From: SAR324 cluster bacterium JCVI-SC AAA005
GTDB lineage: Bacteria > SAR324 > NAC60-12
Length of the DNA: 64,000 bases
Assembly: GCA_000224765.2 (NCBI GenBank)
Contig: AGAU01000038.1
Span: forward strand, 17,807-81,806
Reading direction: 5' to 3'
The notes beneath the pieces are model-generated. The model made no database searches and was not told the origin of the DNA. It saw only the letters and a program-made list of their open reading frames with translations. This document shows, in pieces, positions 18,132 through 29,000 of this stretch. A program made the translations under genes and the position numbers. How positions within the stretch are numbered: the first letter of the stretch is position 1; each line of letters begins with the position of its first letter.

Positions 18132-18964
18132 CCAAACAACTCTTTTTCCAAAGGTCTTGGAATTATTCTAACGGATTAGAAATTGTTGGTGCCTGGTTGT
18201 TGGCACTTCTTTGGATTTCACCTTTACTCTATGCATTTTGGGCAGCCTTCCACCCCAGTGAATATGCTGTTAACTTTGAGTTGTTTGCCCCAATTACTCT
18301 CGATAATTTTGCTGAAGCACTTTCTCAAGCGCCATTTCTGCAATACGGGTTGAACACCTTCGTGCTTGTAACAATGCTGTTAGCATCACAAATGGTTGTT
18401 TGTACATTTGCTGCCTACGCCTTTGCTCGCTACCAATTTGCAGGACAAAACATCGCGTTTTCTTTGGTACTAGTCCAGTTGATGATTACCCCAGAAATTT
18501 TAATTGTTGAGAACTACAGCACTCTTGCAGACTTGAGCTTGGTTGACACAATCACCGGAATTGGACTGCCCTACATGGCAAGTGCGTTTGGAATCTTTTT
18601 ATTGAGGCAAGCTTTCAAATCTACTCCCAAAGAGCTGGAGGAAGCGGCCAGATTGGAGGGATGTGGGATGTTTGGGGTCCTTTGGCGTGTGTATGTGCCG
18701 TTAGCAAAACCAACTTACCTAGCCTACGGTTTGGTCTCAATCAGTCACCACTGGAATAATTTTTTGTGGCCTTTGATTGTCAGCAATTCTGTGGAGACTA
18801 GACCTCTCACAGTCGGGTTAGGTGTTTTTGGAGCGCCAGAATCAGGAGTCGATTGGTCTATTGTTTCTGCAGCAACCCTGCTTTCGGTAGCTCCATTGAT
18901 GATATCTTTCCTGTTGTTTCAAAGACAGTTTATACAGTCCTTCATGCATTCGGGCATCAAGTAG
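18128..18964 (+). CDS. ABC sugar/polyol transporter permease (UgpE/MalG type)
   Basis: This is the second permease, 278 residues, with about six spans and the EAA loop (TPKELEEAARLEGCGMFGVLW). Its start overlaps the stop of the first permease (ATGA), so the two are translated together. It ends the transporter operon, 21 bases from the stop of the convergent aldo/keto reductase. The operon order is regulator, ATPase, binding protein, permease, permease. Confidence 0.92.
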   Translation: MTKQLFFQRSWNYSNGLEIVGAWLLALLWISPLLYAFWAAFHPSEYAVNFELFAPITLDNFAEALSQAPFLQYGLNTFVLVTMLLASQMVVCTFAAYAFARYQFAGQNIAFSLVLVQLMITPEILIVENYSTLADLSLVDTITGIGLPYMASAFGIFLLRQAFKSTPKELEEAARLEGCGMFGVLWRVYVPLAKPTYLAYGLVSISHHWNNFLWPLIVSNSVETRPLTVGLGVFGAPESGVDWSIVSAATLLSVAPLMISFLLFQRQFIQSFMHSGIK

Positions 18965-18985
18965 TCCTTCAGCTATCTAAAGAAT

Positions 18986-19957
18986 TTAGAACCCCACTGG
19001 CACGTGAGGAATATACGGAGTTTCCAATCTATCGATCATCTTTTGATCCATTACTAGTTCCAAGCCACCGAGAATCTGATCGAATTGGTCAGAGCTTGTA
19101 TAGCCAATAATTGGCGCTGCCACCCCTTCCTTTTGACGTATCCAAGCCAGAGCAACTTGAACCATGGGGCAGCCAATTTCTTTGGCAATTGCTTCAACAT
19201 TACTGATTACTGCGTTGTCTGCATCGATTGTTCTGGAATACATCTTTTCAAGAACGTTGTCCGTTTTGGCCCTTGGTGTTGAAATACCTATTGGACGTGC
19301 TAATTTGCCTCGTGCAAAGGGGGACCATGGAATTAGACCGACACCCTGATCCAAGCAAAGTGGAATCATCTCCCGTTCCTCCTCACGATAAATAAGGTTG
19401 ATCTGATTCTGCATACTTGTGAAGCGGGCCCATCCATTCTCCTTAGCTACTTGTTGGGCTTTTGCAAATTGCCAGGCGTACATTGAAGAAGCACCGATGT
19501 ATCTGGCTTTCCCTGATCGAACAACATCATTCAGCGCCTCCATAGTCTCCTCGATTGGTGTAACTGGGTCCCAACGGTGAATCTGATAGAGATCAACGTA
19601 ATCCGTTTGTAAGCGGTTCAATGAGTTGTCGATTTGCCGCATTATGATTCTTCGAGACAATCCCTGCCAACTAGGATCCTCATCCCCAAATACCTTGGTT
19701 GCTAAGATAATCTCATCCCGTTTAACCCACTTCCATAGTATATTTCCAAGAATTTCTTCTGAAGAGCCGTCTGAGTAAACATTGGCGGTGTCAAAAAAAT
19801 CAATTCCTGCATCAAGTGCCTGCCGAATCAAGGGTTTTGATTGTTCTTCCGAGAGGGTCCAACCGTGATTTCCGCGCTTGGGTTCTCCAAAGGTCATACA
19901 ACCAAGACAAAGTTCTGAGACAAACAATCCAGATTTACCAATTTGTTTCCGTTCCAT
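18986..19957 (-). CDS. Aldo/keto reductase
   Basis: This 323-residue (alpha/beta)8-barrel oxidoreductase uses NADPH to reduce aldehydes or ketones. The catalytic tetrad is visible: Asp and Tyr in FFDTANVYSDG, Lys in ILATKVF and His in LYQIHRWD. The cofactor-binding C-terminal part follows (GLIPWSPFARGKL). It belongs to the Tas/YajO-like branch. It is convergent with the ABC importer operon, which might point to a substrate derived from the imported compound, but it is on the opposite strand and may be unrelated. Confidence 0.92.
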   Translation of the reverse strand: MERKQIGKSGLFVSELCLGCMTFGEPKRGNHGWTLSEEQSKPLIRQALDAGIDFFDTANVYSDGSSEEILGNILWKWVKRDEIILATKVFGDEDPSWQGLSRRIIMRQIDNSLNRLQTDYVDLYQIHRWDPVTPIEETMEALNDVVRSGKARYIGASSMYAWQFAKAQQVAKENGWARFTSMQNQINLIYREEEREMIPLCLDQGVGLIPWSPFARGKLARPIGISTPRAKTDNVLEKMYSRTIDADNAVISNVEAIAKEIGCPMVQVALAWIRQKEGVAAPIIGYTSSDQFDQILGGLELVMDQKMIDRLETPYIPHVPVGF

Positions 19958-20125
19958 TTTTCACCTCAATTCAAGAGCTTATTACTAGAAACTAGTCTGT
20001 ATTGTGGTTTTGGTTTTTTTCAGATGTAGTAGCTCACATATCCTTGAAGATTTAGACACTGCCAAAACTATTTTAATGGATGCATGAAAAAAGATATTCG
20101 GGCAAGATTTTCAAATTCGGAAAAT

Positions 20126-22255
20126 TCAAATATTGACGATACCACTTTCATCCTTTTCAATGCATCTTTCAATGTAGATTTGGGTCGGATGATCTGTGGG
20201 ATATAGGTCCCTAATATTTGCAAAGATTTTTCTGGCTTCCAATAAATCTCCACCCTGAAACAGGCTAAGTGCGTCCGTGAAATCTCCTGAGAATTGCATT
20301 TGTTCTTCCGTCGCCTCAGTTATGGATTCAATCAATTCATAAATCTCGACTTCTTGTTTTTTTCCTTTCACAGCTACAGAACCGAGTGGTCTGAAAAGAA
20401 ATTCCTTTTCTGCAGCATCACGAGTGTCACTGCTGACAATGATTTCAGTTTTGTAGATCTTGTTGATACCCTCAAGACGACTTGCCAAATTTACACTGTC
20501 TCCAACAACCGTGTAGTTCATTCGACTTTGTGAACCCAAATTACCAACCAAAGTTATACCAGTATGAATTCCAAATCTTGACCAAAAAGGTTTTTTTCCT
20601 GCTGACTCCCACAACCTGTTAATTTCCTGGATTCGCCTCTTGCAGTTCAATGCGGCTTGACAGGCATGAATTGCGTGATATTCAGAGGCAATGGGGGCTC
20701 CCCAAAACGCCATGACCCCATCCCCAAGATACTTGTCGACGGTACCGTGATTAATTCTTATCGTTTCTGCCAACATACCCAGATAGTCTGACAATTGAAG
20801 CATCAAGGGTTCAGGGTCCATATTTTCTGAGATCGTGGTGAAATTGGCGATGTCCACAAACAATATGCTTAGGGTTCGCTCTCTTCCACCAAGTGTCGCA
20901 CCTTCTCCTTGTTGTATTAACTGACGCACAAGCTCAGCTGGAATGTAGGATTGAAAGGCTTTCAGACTGTTGCGCATAGCGGCCATTCCATGACTAAGTG
21001 CCTCAACTTCCTTGATGGATGATTTAATATTAAATTCACCCTCAAGATTCATCCCTTCAATCTTTTTTTGTTCCTCCGTGATTCTTTCGATTGGGTGAGA
21101 AATGCTATTTGATAACCACCAGGCCGCTAATATTGATAGTAACAAAATACACAATGATATGAATATTATGACTTGCTGAATTTTCCTAAAGAAGCCAATG
21201 AAGTCGTCTTCAGGGACAACGATTCCAATTCGCCAATCTTTCCCAAACTCAATTGGAAAAGTTGTGAAGGCTGAAAAATAATTAATCCCATTTTCAGTGA
21301 CATAAAAAGAATTCTTACCAGTCTCAAAATAGGTACTTATGGCTTTTTCAACAGAAGGCAATTCTAATTCTGTGTATTCAATGGGCCTTAGCTTCTCATT
21401 ATCGATTTTTATGAGCTTGATCTTCGGAAAGGCAACAATTTTACCCTCTTCATCAATAATGAAAACGAGGCCATTTTTGCCAACTTTTTGATCTTCAAGA
21501 AATACTGAGAGTTTATCTAATTCGATATCAACCCCAACAACTCCAATTAAATCTCCAGATGCATTAAAATATGGTTCAGCCACCGTGATCCCAGGCTTCT
21601 GTGCTGTAAAAAAAATGTAGGTGTCGGTCCAATAAATTTTCTTTGCGTCTTTGGCACCCTTGTACCAAGGTCTATGTCTTGGATCGTATTGATCTTCTTG
21701 GTTTATTTTAAGTTCAGTAATTGAGCCTGCGGCATCCAGATGTTTCCAGAAGCTATTATTTTCCAATAATCCATTTTCACCACCAACTATAGGTACATCT
21801 TGCAATCCCTCTTTTCTGAGGATTTCAACAAATTTTGAAAATAACTTACCGCTGGGATCTATCACTTTAATTCCTGTTTTGTCATCCCCAATTTGTTTTA
21901 CAAAGAGAAATCTTCCCTTTTGATCACCTACAAAGATCCCCGAAATCTGTGAATGCATCTTCAGCATGCCCAGAGCGTGAGCTTCAAAATGATTTTGGAT
22001 TGAGTCACTAAGTTGAAGAGAAATTTGAAGTTTGCCAGGATTTTCAACAAGATTTTTTACTATCTGGACGGCAGGATTTAGGAAGGAGATTGTTTCGTCA
22101 CTGACATTTTTAGTGACTGTATAAATGAGATCTTGTGTGATTTGGTTTACGCCGTCGAAGGCTTTTTTTTGGGTGTAAAAAAAGATGATTGATACTGTCG
22201 CTATCAAGATTGTCGAGAAGGCGACAATAATTTTGACTTTGAGTTTAATTTTCAA
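20126..22255 (-). CDS. Membrane-bound adenylate/guanylate cyclase with dCache sensor and HAMP
   Basis: This 709-residue signalling protein makes a cyclic nucleotide in response to an extracellular cue. It has an N-terminal membrane span (residues 8-27), a periplasmic dCache-type sensor to about 355 (DPRHRPWYKGAKDAKKIYWT is typical), a second span around 365-385, a HAMP linker, then a class III cyclase domain at about 455-640. Metal-binding Asp residues are in ILFVDIANFT and KYLGDGVMAFWG. Lys before YLGDG and Thr in NYTVVGDSVN favour ATP over GTP, but this is inferred. The tail after the cyclase is TPR-like. It stands alone with no obvious operon partner. Confidence 0.92.
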   Translation of the reverse strand: MKIKLKVKIIVAFSTILIATVSIIFFYTQKKAFDGVNQITQDLIYTVTKNVSDETISFLNPAVQIVKNLVENPGKLQISLQLSDSIQNHFEAHALGMLKMHSQISGIFVGDQKGRFLFVKQIGDDKTGIKVIDPSGKLFSKFVEILRKEGLQDVPIVGGENGLLENNSFWKHLDAAGSITELKINQEDQYDPRHRPWYKGAKDAKKIYWTDTYIFFTAQKPGITVAEPYFNASGDLIGVVGVDIELDKLSVFLEDQKVGKNGLVFIIDEEGKIVAFPKIKLIKIDNEKLRPIEYTELELPSVEKAISTYFETGKNSFYVTENGINYFSAFTTFPIEFGKDWRIGIVVPEDDFIGFFRKIQQVIIFISLCILLLSILAAWWLSNSISHPIERITEEQKKIEGMNLEGEFNIKSSIKEVEALSHGMAAMRNSLKAFQSYIPAELVRQLIQQGEGATLGGRERTLSILFVDIANFTTISENMDPEPLMLQLSDYLGMLAETIRINHGTVDKYLGDGVMAFWGAPIASEYHAIHACQAALNCKRRIQEINRLWESAGKKPFWSRFGIHTGITLVGNLGSQSRMNYTVVGDSVNLASRLEGINKIYKTEIIVSSDTRDAAEKEFLFRPLGSVAVKGKKQEVEIYELIESITEATEEQMQFSGDFTDALSLFQGGDLLEARKIFANIRDLYPTDHPTQIYIERCIEKDESGIVNI

Positions 22256-22349
22256 AGATGATTACCAATTAAATTAGTGCAAACAATAAGTTATCAATAT
22301 TTGAGAGATGATTTTCAAAGCCAACTTAACATTCTTAGCAGAAAAGTAA

Positions 22350-22529
22350 ATCGGCAGTTACACTTACAAACATGAAGACTTCAAAGAAGCTGCACAAGCT
22401 ATGTTTGATGGAAAATTGGGATCATTTAATTGGGCAGTGCAACGTCCAATGTGTGAGAAAGAATTGGCTTTTGAAGAAATTCGATCACGGAGCATAGCTG
22501 CTCCAAAAACTATTCTCAAACCAAATTAG
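22350..22529 (+). pseudogene. Remnant: C-terminal tail of a zinc-dependent (threonine/sorbitol-type) dehydrogenase
   Basis: This frame directly follows a TAA and gives IGSYTYKHEDFKEAAQAMF, then GKLGSFNWAVQRPM and the ending EEIRS...AAPKTILKP. That is the usual last 60 residues of medium-chain Zn-dehydrogenases. I could not find the upstream 300 residues, so the gene has been deleted down to its tail. It ends 13 bases before suyA, with codon reading in the same direction, and so was probably once part of that operon. A dehydrogenase here would suit a DHPS or sulfolactate oxidation pathway. Confidence 0.65.
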
Positions 22530-22542
22530 AAAGGAGTAATCC

Positions 22543-22833
22543 GTGGCTGAAATTCCACATTTGTTGGTGCATAACCGCAAAGACAATGTTGGTGTAGTAG
22601 TAGTCGAGAACTTGGCAGCCAACACCGACATGCTTTGTTGCATTACAGAAGATAATTCGACCTTTCGCTTAACCTCTAAGTTGGACGTCCCCATTGGTCA
22701 CAAAATTGCCCTCTTGGATCTGAAAAGTGGTGAAACTGCAATTAAATATGGGGAAGATATCGGTAAAATCGTGACTGACGTTGCTAAAGGCGACCATGTT
22801 CACACGCACAATTGTAAAACCAAGCGCTGGTAG
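22543..22833 (+). CDS. suyA: Probable (2R)-sulfolactate sulfo-lyase, alpha subunit (SAF/UxaA N-terminal domain)
   Basis: This 96-residue stand-alone SAF domain is the small subunit of a UxaA-type lyase. It starts at a GTG with a good AGGAG upstream (VGVVVVENLAAN, later GDHVHTHNCKTKRW, the hallmark end of SAF domains). In sulfolactate sulfo-lyase and in split altronate/galactarate dehydratases the small and large subunits are separate, as here. It lies 12 bases from the large-subunit gene. The sulfo-lyase choice over a sugar-acid dehydratase rests mainly on the large subunit and the adjacent exporter. Known reaction: sulfolactate to pyruvate plus sulfite. Confidence 0.72.
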   Translation: MAEIPHLLVHNRKDNVGVVVVENLAANTDMLCCITEDNSTFRLTSKLDVPIGHKIALLDLKSGETAIKYGEDIGKIVTDVAKGDHVHTHNCKTKRW

Positions 22834-22845
22834 GGAGAATTGAAC

Positions 22846-24027
22846 ATGTCATTAGGTTATGCAGGCAGGAAAATAACAGGGTATCGCCGTGAAAATGGCA
22901 GGGTTGGCGTCAGAAACCATGTGCTTATTCTTCCTTTGGATGATATTTCCAACGCAGCTTGTGAGGCCGTTGCAAATAACATCAAGGGGACAATAGCGAT
23001 ACCACATGCATATGGTCGACTTCAGTTCGGAGAAGATCTTGAGCTACACTTCAGAACAATCATTGGAACTGGATCAAATCCTAATATTGCTGCCTGTGTA
23101 GTCATTGGGATTGAACCAAGCTGGACTCAGAGAGTGGTAGATGGAATTGCCGCAACAGGAAAACCAGTAGAGGGATTCTCTATAGAGCAAAATGGTGATT
23201 TGAAAACCATCATGAATGCAAGTCGTTCTGCCAAAGAAATGGTTCATCATGCTACAGAAATTCAACGTGAGGAATGTGATATTTCTGAGTTGTGGATCTC
23301 AACAAAATGTGGAGAAAGTGATACCACAACTGGGCTGGGTGCAAATCCCACTGTAGGGAACATGTATGACAAACTGCTACCTCTTGGAATAACTGGTTGC
23401 TTTGGTGAAACTTCTGAGATTACAGGAGCTGAGCACATCTGCCGTCGGCGTGCGGTTAATGAAGAATTGGGTGAACGCTGGTATAGGATGTGGAAAGCAT
23501 ACCAAGACGAAGTAATCTTTGCATATCAAACCGATGATCTTTCTGATAGTCAACCAACCAAAGGCAATATCGCAGGTGGCTTGACTACTATTGAAGAGAA
23601 AGCTCTCGGAAATCTTGAAAAAATCGGCCGAACATCTATGTACAAGGAGATCCTCGGGCCAGCTGAGACACCAAATTTAGGCGAGGGGCTCTACTTCATG
23701 GATTCCTCATCTGCTGCTGCAGAGTGTGTGACGATCATGGCAGCTGGCGGATTTGTAATTCATACCTTTCCAACTGGGCAAGGTAACGTGATTGGTCACC
23801 CGATTGTACCTGTGATTAAAATCACAGCGAATCCAAGAACAATACGGACTATGTGCGAACATATTGATGTTGATGTTTCAGGAATTTTGCGGAATGAAAT
23901 GACAATTGATCAGGCAGGTGATGTCTTGATTGAAATGATCTGCCGAACTGCAAATGGAAGGAACACGGCAGCAGAAACTCTGGGTCATCGAGAATTCTCT
24001 ATGACTAAGCTTTATCGAAGCGCGTAA
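22846..24027 (+). CDS. suyB: Probable (2R)-sulfolactate sulfo-lyase, beta subunit (UxaA family)
   Basis: This protein of about 393 residues carries the catalytic UxaA-family core: [20 protein letters not shown] at the start, [51 protein letters not shown], and [12 protein letters not shown] near residue 290. Conserved Cys and Glu in CGESD and GETSE probably hold a metal. I start at the ATG eight bases after AGGGAG, not at the TTG two bases after it. The resemblance is closer to SuyB than to altronate dehydratase as I remember the families, and a PSE-family exporter (SuyZ is of this kind) converges on it. Altronate or galactarate dehydratase is the main alternative. Confidence 0.72.
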   Translation: MSLGYAGRKITGYRRENGRVGVRNHVLILPLDDISNAACEAVANNIKGTIAIPHAYGRLQFGEDLELHFRTIIGTGSNPNIAACVVIGIEPSWTQRVVDGIAATGKPVEGFSIEQNGDLKTIMNASRSAKEMVHHATEIQREECDISELWISTKCGESDTTTGLGANPTVGNMYDKLLPLGITGCFGETSEITGAEHICRRRAVNEELGERWYRMWKAYQDEVIFAYQTDDLSDSQPTKGNIAGGLTTIEEKALGNLEKIGRTSMYKEILGPAETPNLGEGLYFMDSSSAAAECVTIMAAGGFVIHTFPTGQGNVIGHPIVPVIKITANPRTIRTMCEHIDVDVSGILRNEMTIDQAGDVLIEMICRTANGRNTAAETLGHREFSMTKLYRSA

Positions 24028-24053
24028 AAGTTGATTCGGTAGTCAATGGGATT

Positions 24054-25202
24054 TCATGGGTTGATCACCATGATCAATAGATAACTTGCTAATCCCACGG
24101 TTGAAGCTGCAAGGCAACCTGCTACGAAAGGTCTTAAACCCAACTCTTTCAGATGGGCAAACCTAGTATTTAATCCAATTGCAGCTAACGCAACAACTAA
24201 TACTTGAACTGTTAAAGTCTTAAGATCCCCTCCAAATTCCCTCCAAATTCCTTCAGATATCACCCCAAATACCTTTTCAGTAAATTCCAAACTTAAATCT
24301 CCTAGAGACCTAAGCGTCGCCATCAACAGAAACCAAATTATAAATATAGGAAAATACTTACTAAGTTTAATTTTTGGTTGTGAATCAATTGTGGAATAAT
24401 TTTGAGTATTTTCTCTATAAATTGATGAATAATATGCAATTATAGGTAAAACAATAATCATGCATATATTTCGGAATAATTTTGTGATGACAGCAATTTC
24501 TAAAGCAAGAGGTTGATTAAAAAGATCTGCATAAAGTAAGGCTGAACCAGTTACTTGAGAGGTGTCGTGAACAGCTGTCCCCAAAAAGTAGCCTACTTTT
24601 GTTGGGTGATTTGCAAAAATATAATTTGCTAAATAAGGATAACCAATCGTAGCTAAAATACCAAAGACTGTAATCACTGAAACCGCATAAGCAATCTCTT
24701 CCTTTTTTGCTCGAATGATTGGTCCAGTTGCCACAATTGCCGTAACTCCGCATATTGATGTGCCTACAGCTATCAAGAACCCCAGTCTTTTTGGAAGCCC
24801 CAGCATTTTGGAAAGAAAAACAGTGAAAACTAAACCAATGATAATACAACCTAGAACTACCGGAATTCCCTCTAGACCAGAGACAAAAATATCAGACAAG
24901 CTCAGTTGAAACCCAAGAAGAACAATCCCAAAGCCAAGGACTTTTTTCCCAGAAAATAATAATCCTGGGTCAAATGATTTTGGAATTGAGATTAGATTGC
25001 TTGCAAAAATACCAATGATAATTGCAAGCATTACAGGTGATATTGGTGATTTCTCAAAACTCAAAATATCTTCGCCAATTATTTCACTTATAAGGAAACT
25101 AAAGTAACCGACTATTACAGCAAGTAAAAGGCCAGGTGAAATTACTTTTGTCTCTTGAATTTTCGAGGAGAAATTTGACACTAAAAATTGCATTGGTACC
25201 AC
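24054..25202 (-). CDS. Putative sulfate/sulfite exporter, PSE (YeiH/UPF0324) family
   Basis: This protein of about 380 residues has about ten hydrophobic spans. Family landmarks are visible: FSGKKVLGFGIVLLGFQLSL, SKMLGLPKRLGFLIAVGTSICGVTAI and GTAVHDTSQVTGSALLY. Proteins of this family sit beside sulfonate-degradation genes, where they are thought to export sulfite or sulfate released inside the cell (for example SuyZ with SuyAB). It is convergent with suyB, with 26 bases between stops, which supports a sulfonate role for both. The annotated start is GTG; an ATG three codons later is equally possible. The gene looks more AT-rich than its neighbours, which may mean separate acquisition. Confidence 0.85.
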   Translation of the reverse strand: MVPMQFLVSNFSSKIQETKVISPGLLLAVIVGYFSFLISEIIGEDILSFEKSPISPVMLAIIIGIFASNLISIPKSFDPGLLFSGKKVLGFGIVLLGFQLSLSDIFVSGLEGIPVVLGCIIIGLVFTVFLSKMLGLPKRLGFLIAVGTSICGVTAIVATGPIIRAKKEEIAYAVSVITVFGILATIGYPYLANYIFANHPTKVGYFLGTAVHDTSQVTGSALLYADLFNQPLALEIAVITKLFRNICMIIVLPIIAYYSSIYRENTQNYSTIDSQPKIKLSKYFPIFIIWFLLMATLRSLGDLSLEFTEKVFGVISEGIWREFGGDLKTLTVQVLVVALAAIGLNTRFAHLKELGLRPFVAGCLAASTVGLASYLLIMVINP

Positions 25203-26046
25203 TTTATCAAGTCCTGAAATAGCCTAAAATAAGACTTAATTTAAAGGTTAATTCTTAGAGCAAAGAACGAAAGATTCAAGGTGAATAGAAAATGTCGTCT
25301 GAGAATCTTTTGAATTCTACAAACTAATGGATAGTTTGATTAGGTTAGGTGAACTGATAGGTAGGAGAAACGAAATTTCGAAGAATTAATTTTGGAGGAG
25401 TTTGCCTGAGTTAACATCAATGGCCTAGGCTAAGATTGAGGACGTCAGTACTCAACTGCAAACAGCAGAATTTGGGAAATCGGCTCACTACTTTGTCTTT
25501 TATGATGGCTGCTTTTCCATCCAGAGAACTTGCGGACATCTGAATCTGCGAACAGAATACCTTTTGTTTCCCGATGGTGGCTCTGCCATATGAAAAGCTT
25601 ACTGATGACAAAAACTCTATCAAGAACACATCCTGTTTTGTGATTGCATATTTTCAATCCAGGCAACTTGCCAACAATGGGAACTGACAGCAAAAATCTT
25701 CTAATGACGCCTGTTCCTGATTGATTAGCGGTCTGCTGTGAACAACCTGTGTTGGACATTGCAATGATTAACATGGGACTACCGCTCAAAATATTTTTTT
25801 ATCGGACTGCTACAAATTAATTAAAAATACCAACAACTTTTTTCAAAAAATTAACACTTATTGAAATCCAGTAGCAAAGATCATATTTCAACGGTTTAAT
25901 AAAACCTTTATAATTCAGTATTTTTCAACTGTTCAATACTGTTTCCAATTTCATAGAAAGGATTTGCTTGCAGAGGTGAGCCAAAGATTTGAAACTGTTG
26001 AAGTTGAAATTAAATTTTCCACTAAATATTCGCCGAAAAGTACCTG
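25203..26046. other. Gap with no recognisable gene
   Basis: A 114-codon frame on the minus strand (25445-25789) and a shorter overlapping one have no family resemblance, poor start context and an odd composition, so I do not call them. Fragments such as SGTGVIRRFLLSVPIVG could be debris of an old gene, but I could not assemble it. The right end must contain the uvrA promoter. Confidence 0.45.
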
Positions 26047-29000
26047 ATGTCCGAAGAGCCGAAAACAAAATCAGATCCTGATGTTAGTAATAAAATAATT
26101 GACATGATTCGGGTAACCGGGGCTTGTGAACACAACCTTAAGAATCTGAGTCTGGATATTCCGAAGGGTACTTTAACAGTTTTCACGGGTGTCAGTGGTT
26201 CAGGTAAATCTTCGCTTGCATTTGATACAATCTTCCAAGAGGGACAAAGACGTTTTGTAGAATCACTGTCAGCCTATGCTCGACAATTTCTAGGCCAGTT
26301 GGAAAAACCCAAGGTTGAGCATATTGAAGGATTAAGTCCAACCATCTCAGTTGATCAGAAAACTGTTAACCGTAATCCGCGCTCGACAGTCGGGACAGTA
26401 ACTGAAATCTATGACCATCTTCGATTACTTTTCGCGCGTTTAGGGCAGCCGCATTGTCCTGAATGCCAAACGCCAATATCTAGCCAAACGCCCGAACAAA
26501 TTACTGATTATGCCTACGCTACAGCCGTCGATGAGGCGTGCTTAATATTGTCTCCAATGGTACGTGAGCGAAAAGGAGAGTACCGAAAAGAGCTTCAACA
26601 GTGGGCACAAGATGGATTTGTCAGGGCCCGGATTGATGGAGAAATTCGTAGGCTTGACGAAGAGATTGAACTTAAAAGATATGAAAAACACAGTATTGAG
26701 CTGGTCTTAGATCGTCTTACACTGAACTCAGATGAAAAAAGTCGCCTAACTGAAGGTGTTGAAAAAGCGCTGAAAATGAGTGAGGGGCTAGTCGTTCTGA
26801 ACTTCAAGGAAGAAGATCATCTTTTTAGTCAATTGAGTGCTTGCCCAACCTGTCAGATTTCACTACCAGAACAGGAACCGCGGCTTTTCTCTTTCAATGC
26901 TCCCCAAGGGGCATGTCCAACCTGCAATGGCTTAGGCGAGACTCGGCAGTTTGTTGAAGAAAGGCTGTGTGATTCAGAAAAATCTCTGAAATCTGGAGCC
27001 GTCCAATGTGTAACTGCCAATGGAAACATCCATTTCACAAAAATTGAATTATCCCACCTTAATGCGGCTGCCAAGATGCTAGGCCTCGATCTGAATTTGC
27101 CATGGTGTGAACTACCAGAGCAACAGAGAGAGCAATTTCTCAAGGGGAATGCCCAAATTCCTCTTTATGTTGGAAATGTATTTCGATTCCCCTCCCATCT
27201 AAAAAAACAAATCAAAGCAGGTAAGTGGGCTGGTGTGATCCCGATTTTGGAGTTTGTTTACCGGTTTGCAAAAGGACCGTTGGAGCGCTTCCAAATGCGG
27301 GCTATTTGTCCAGACTGTGGTGGAAGCAGACTGAATCCGATGGCCAGGGCTGTAACTTTCCGAGATCAAAACATTGTTGATCTAGGTGATTGCTCAGTCA
27401 CCGAAGCACTAACTTTTTTTGAAGGTTTGGAACTGACAGATAGAGAGGAGTTGATCGGTCGGGATCTTTTTCGGGAGATTCGTGCACGTCTCTCTTTTCT
27501 AAATGAGGTTGGTCTGGGATACCTCAGTCTTCAGCGCTCTGCGGCTACGCTTTCTGGAGGCGAAGGTCAGCGCATTCGCCTGGCGAGTCAACTTGGCTCT
27601 GGTCTTCAGGGTGTGCTGTATGTTCTTGATGAACCGAGCATCGGTCTGCATCAAAATGACAATCAGAGACTAATCAAAACATTAGAAATGCTGCGAGATC
27701 GTGGAAATACCGTTTTCGTAGTGGAACATGATGAAGAAACAATCCGGGCTGCTAATCATATTATAGATATTGGACCAACGGCGGGTCGAGATGGCGGAAA
27801 CATTACTGCTCAAGGTGGCTTTAAAGATATTCTTCAGTCAAGCGAATCTGTCACAGCCCAGTTCCTGGTCGGGCTAGAAAAAATGCCTGTTCCAACTAAA
27901 CGTAGAACTCCAGATGGACGCTGCTTATCAATTCGAAATGCCCGATTACATAATCTTTCGGGCTTGGATGTCGAAATTCCACTGGGAGTATTTGTTGTTT
28001 TGGCTGGAGTAAGTGGTTCCGGAAAATCAAGTCTTGTGCATGGAATCCTGCGGCCTGCCTTGTTAAAACATCTGCAAGGAAATGGAAAGAATGATTCTGA
28101 TGAAACGATCGAGGAGGAATTATCAAAAGAAATAAAGGGGAGGTGGGATCATATTGGAGGGCTTGAGAATCTTGATCGACTAATTGAAATAAATCAGTCC
28201 CCAATCGGCCGAACTCCTAGAAGTAATCCAGCTACCTACACCAAAGTTTTTGATCGGATTCGTGATCTGTTCACCATGCTTCCAGAGTCAAGGTTTCGCG
28301 GATACAACAAGGGCCGATTTTCCTTCAACGTTAAGGGAGGGCGATGCGAAGACTGCAAGGGTGCTGGTGTAAAAACTATCGAGATGCAGTTTTTGAGTGA
28401 TGTTCAAATTCCCTGCGAAACTTGTGATGGAAAGAGATTTAATGCGGAAACTCTGCAGATCCGTTATAAGCACAAAACGATCTTTGAAATTCTAGATCTG
28501 ACAATTTCAGAAGCTTCTGAACTTTTTGAAAAACAACCAAAAATTCTTCACATCCTTCAGACCTTGCTTGATGTAGGCTTGGGTTATGTCAAACTTGGGC
28601 AGCCATCGACCACCCTCAGCGGAGGTGAGGCCCAACGCGTGAAATTGGCATCAGAATTACGAAAGAAATCTACTGGGCGAACATTGTACCTTTTGGATGA
28701 GCCCACGACAGGTCTACATTTTCAGGATATACGCACGCTGCTACAAACTTTGGATCGCCTAGTAGAACAGGGTAATAGTGTATTGGTCATTGAACACAAT
28801 CTTGATGTTCTGCGCTTTGCCGATCAAGTCATTGAGTTGGGGCCAGGGGGAGGCAAATTTGGTGGTAAATTGGTGGGCCAAGGTGCGCCAGAGGAATTGG
28901 CGGAAAGCGACACGTTAACAGGGGGCTTTTTAAAGACATTATTGAAGATGAGTTTGAATGAAGATTCCTCCGAAGCAGAAGAAGTCCACGCAAGCAATTC

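Noticed and set aside
25445..25789. 114-codon minus-strand frame in the gap before uvrA
   Set aside because: No family resemblance, odd composition, poor start context and competing overlapping frames; kept only as a note on the gap.
25931..25945. Possible SOS box (GTTC-N7-TTTC) upstream of uvrA
   Set aside because: One half-site does not match the direct-repeat GTTC-N7-GTTC pattern and no other LexA-type box is present; not strong enough.
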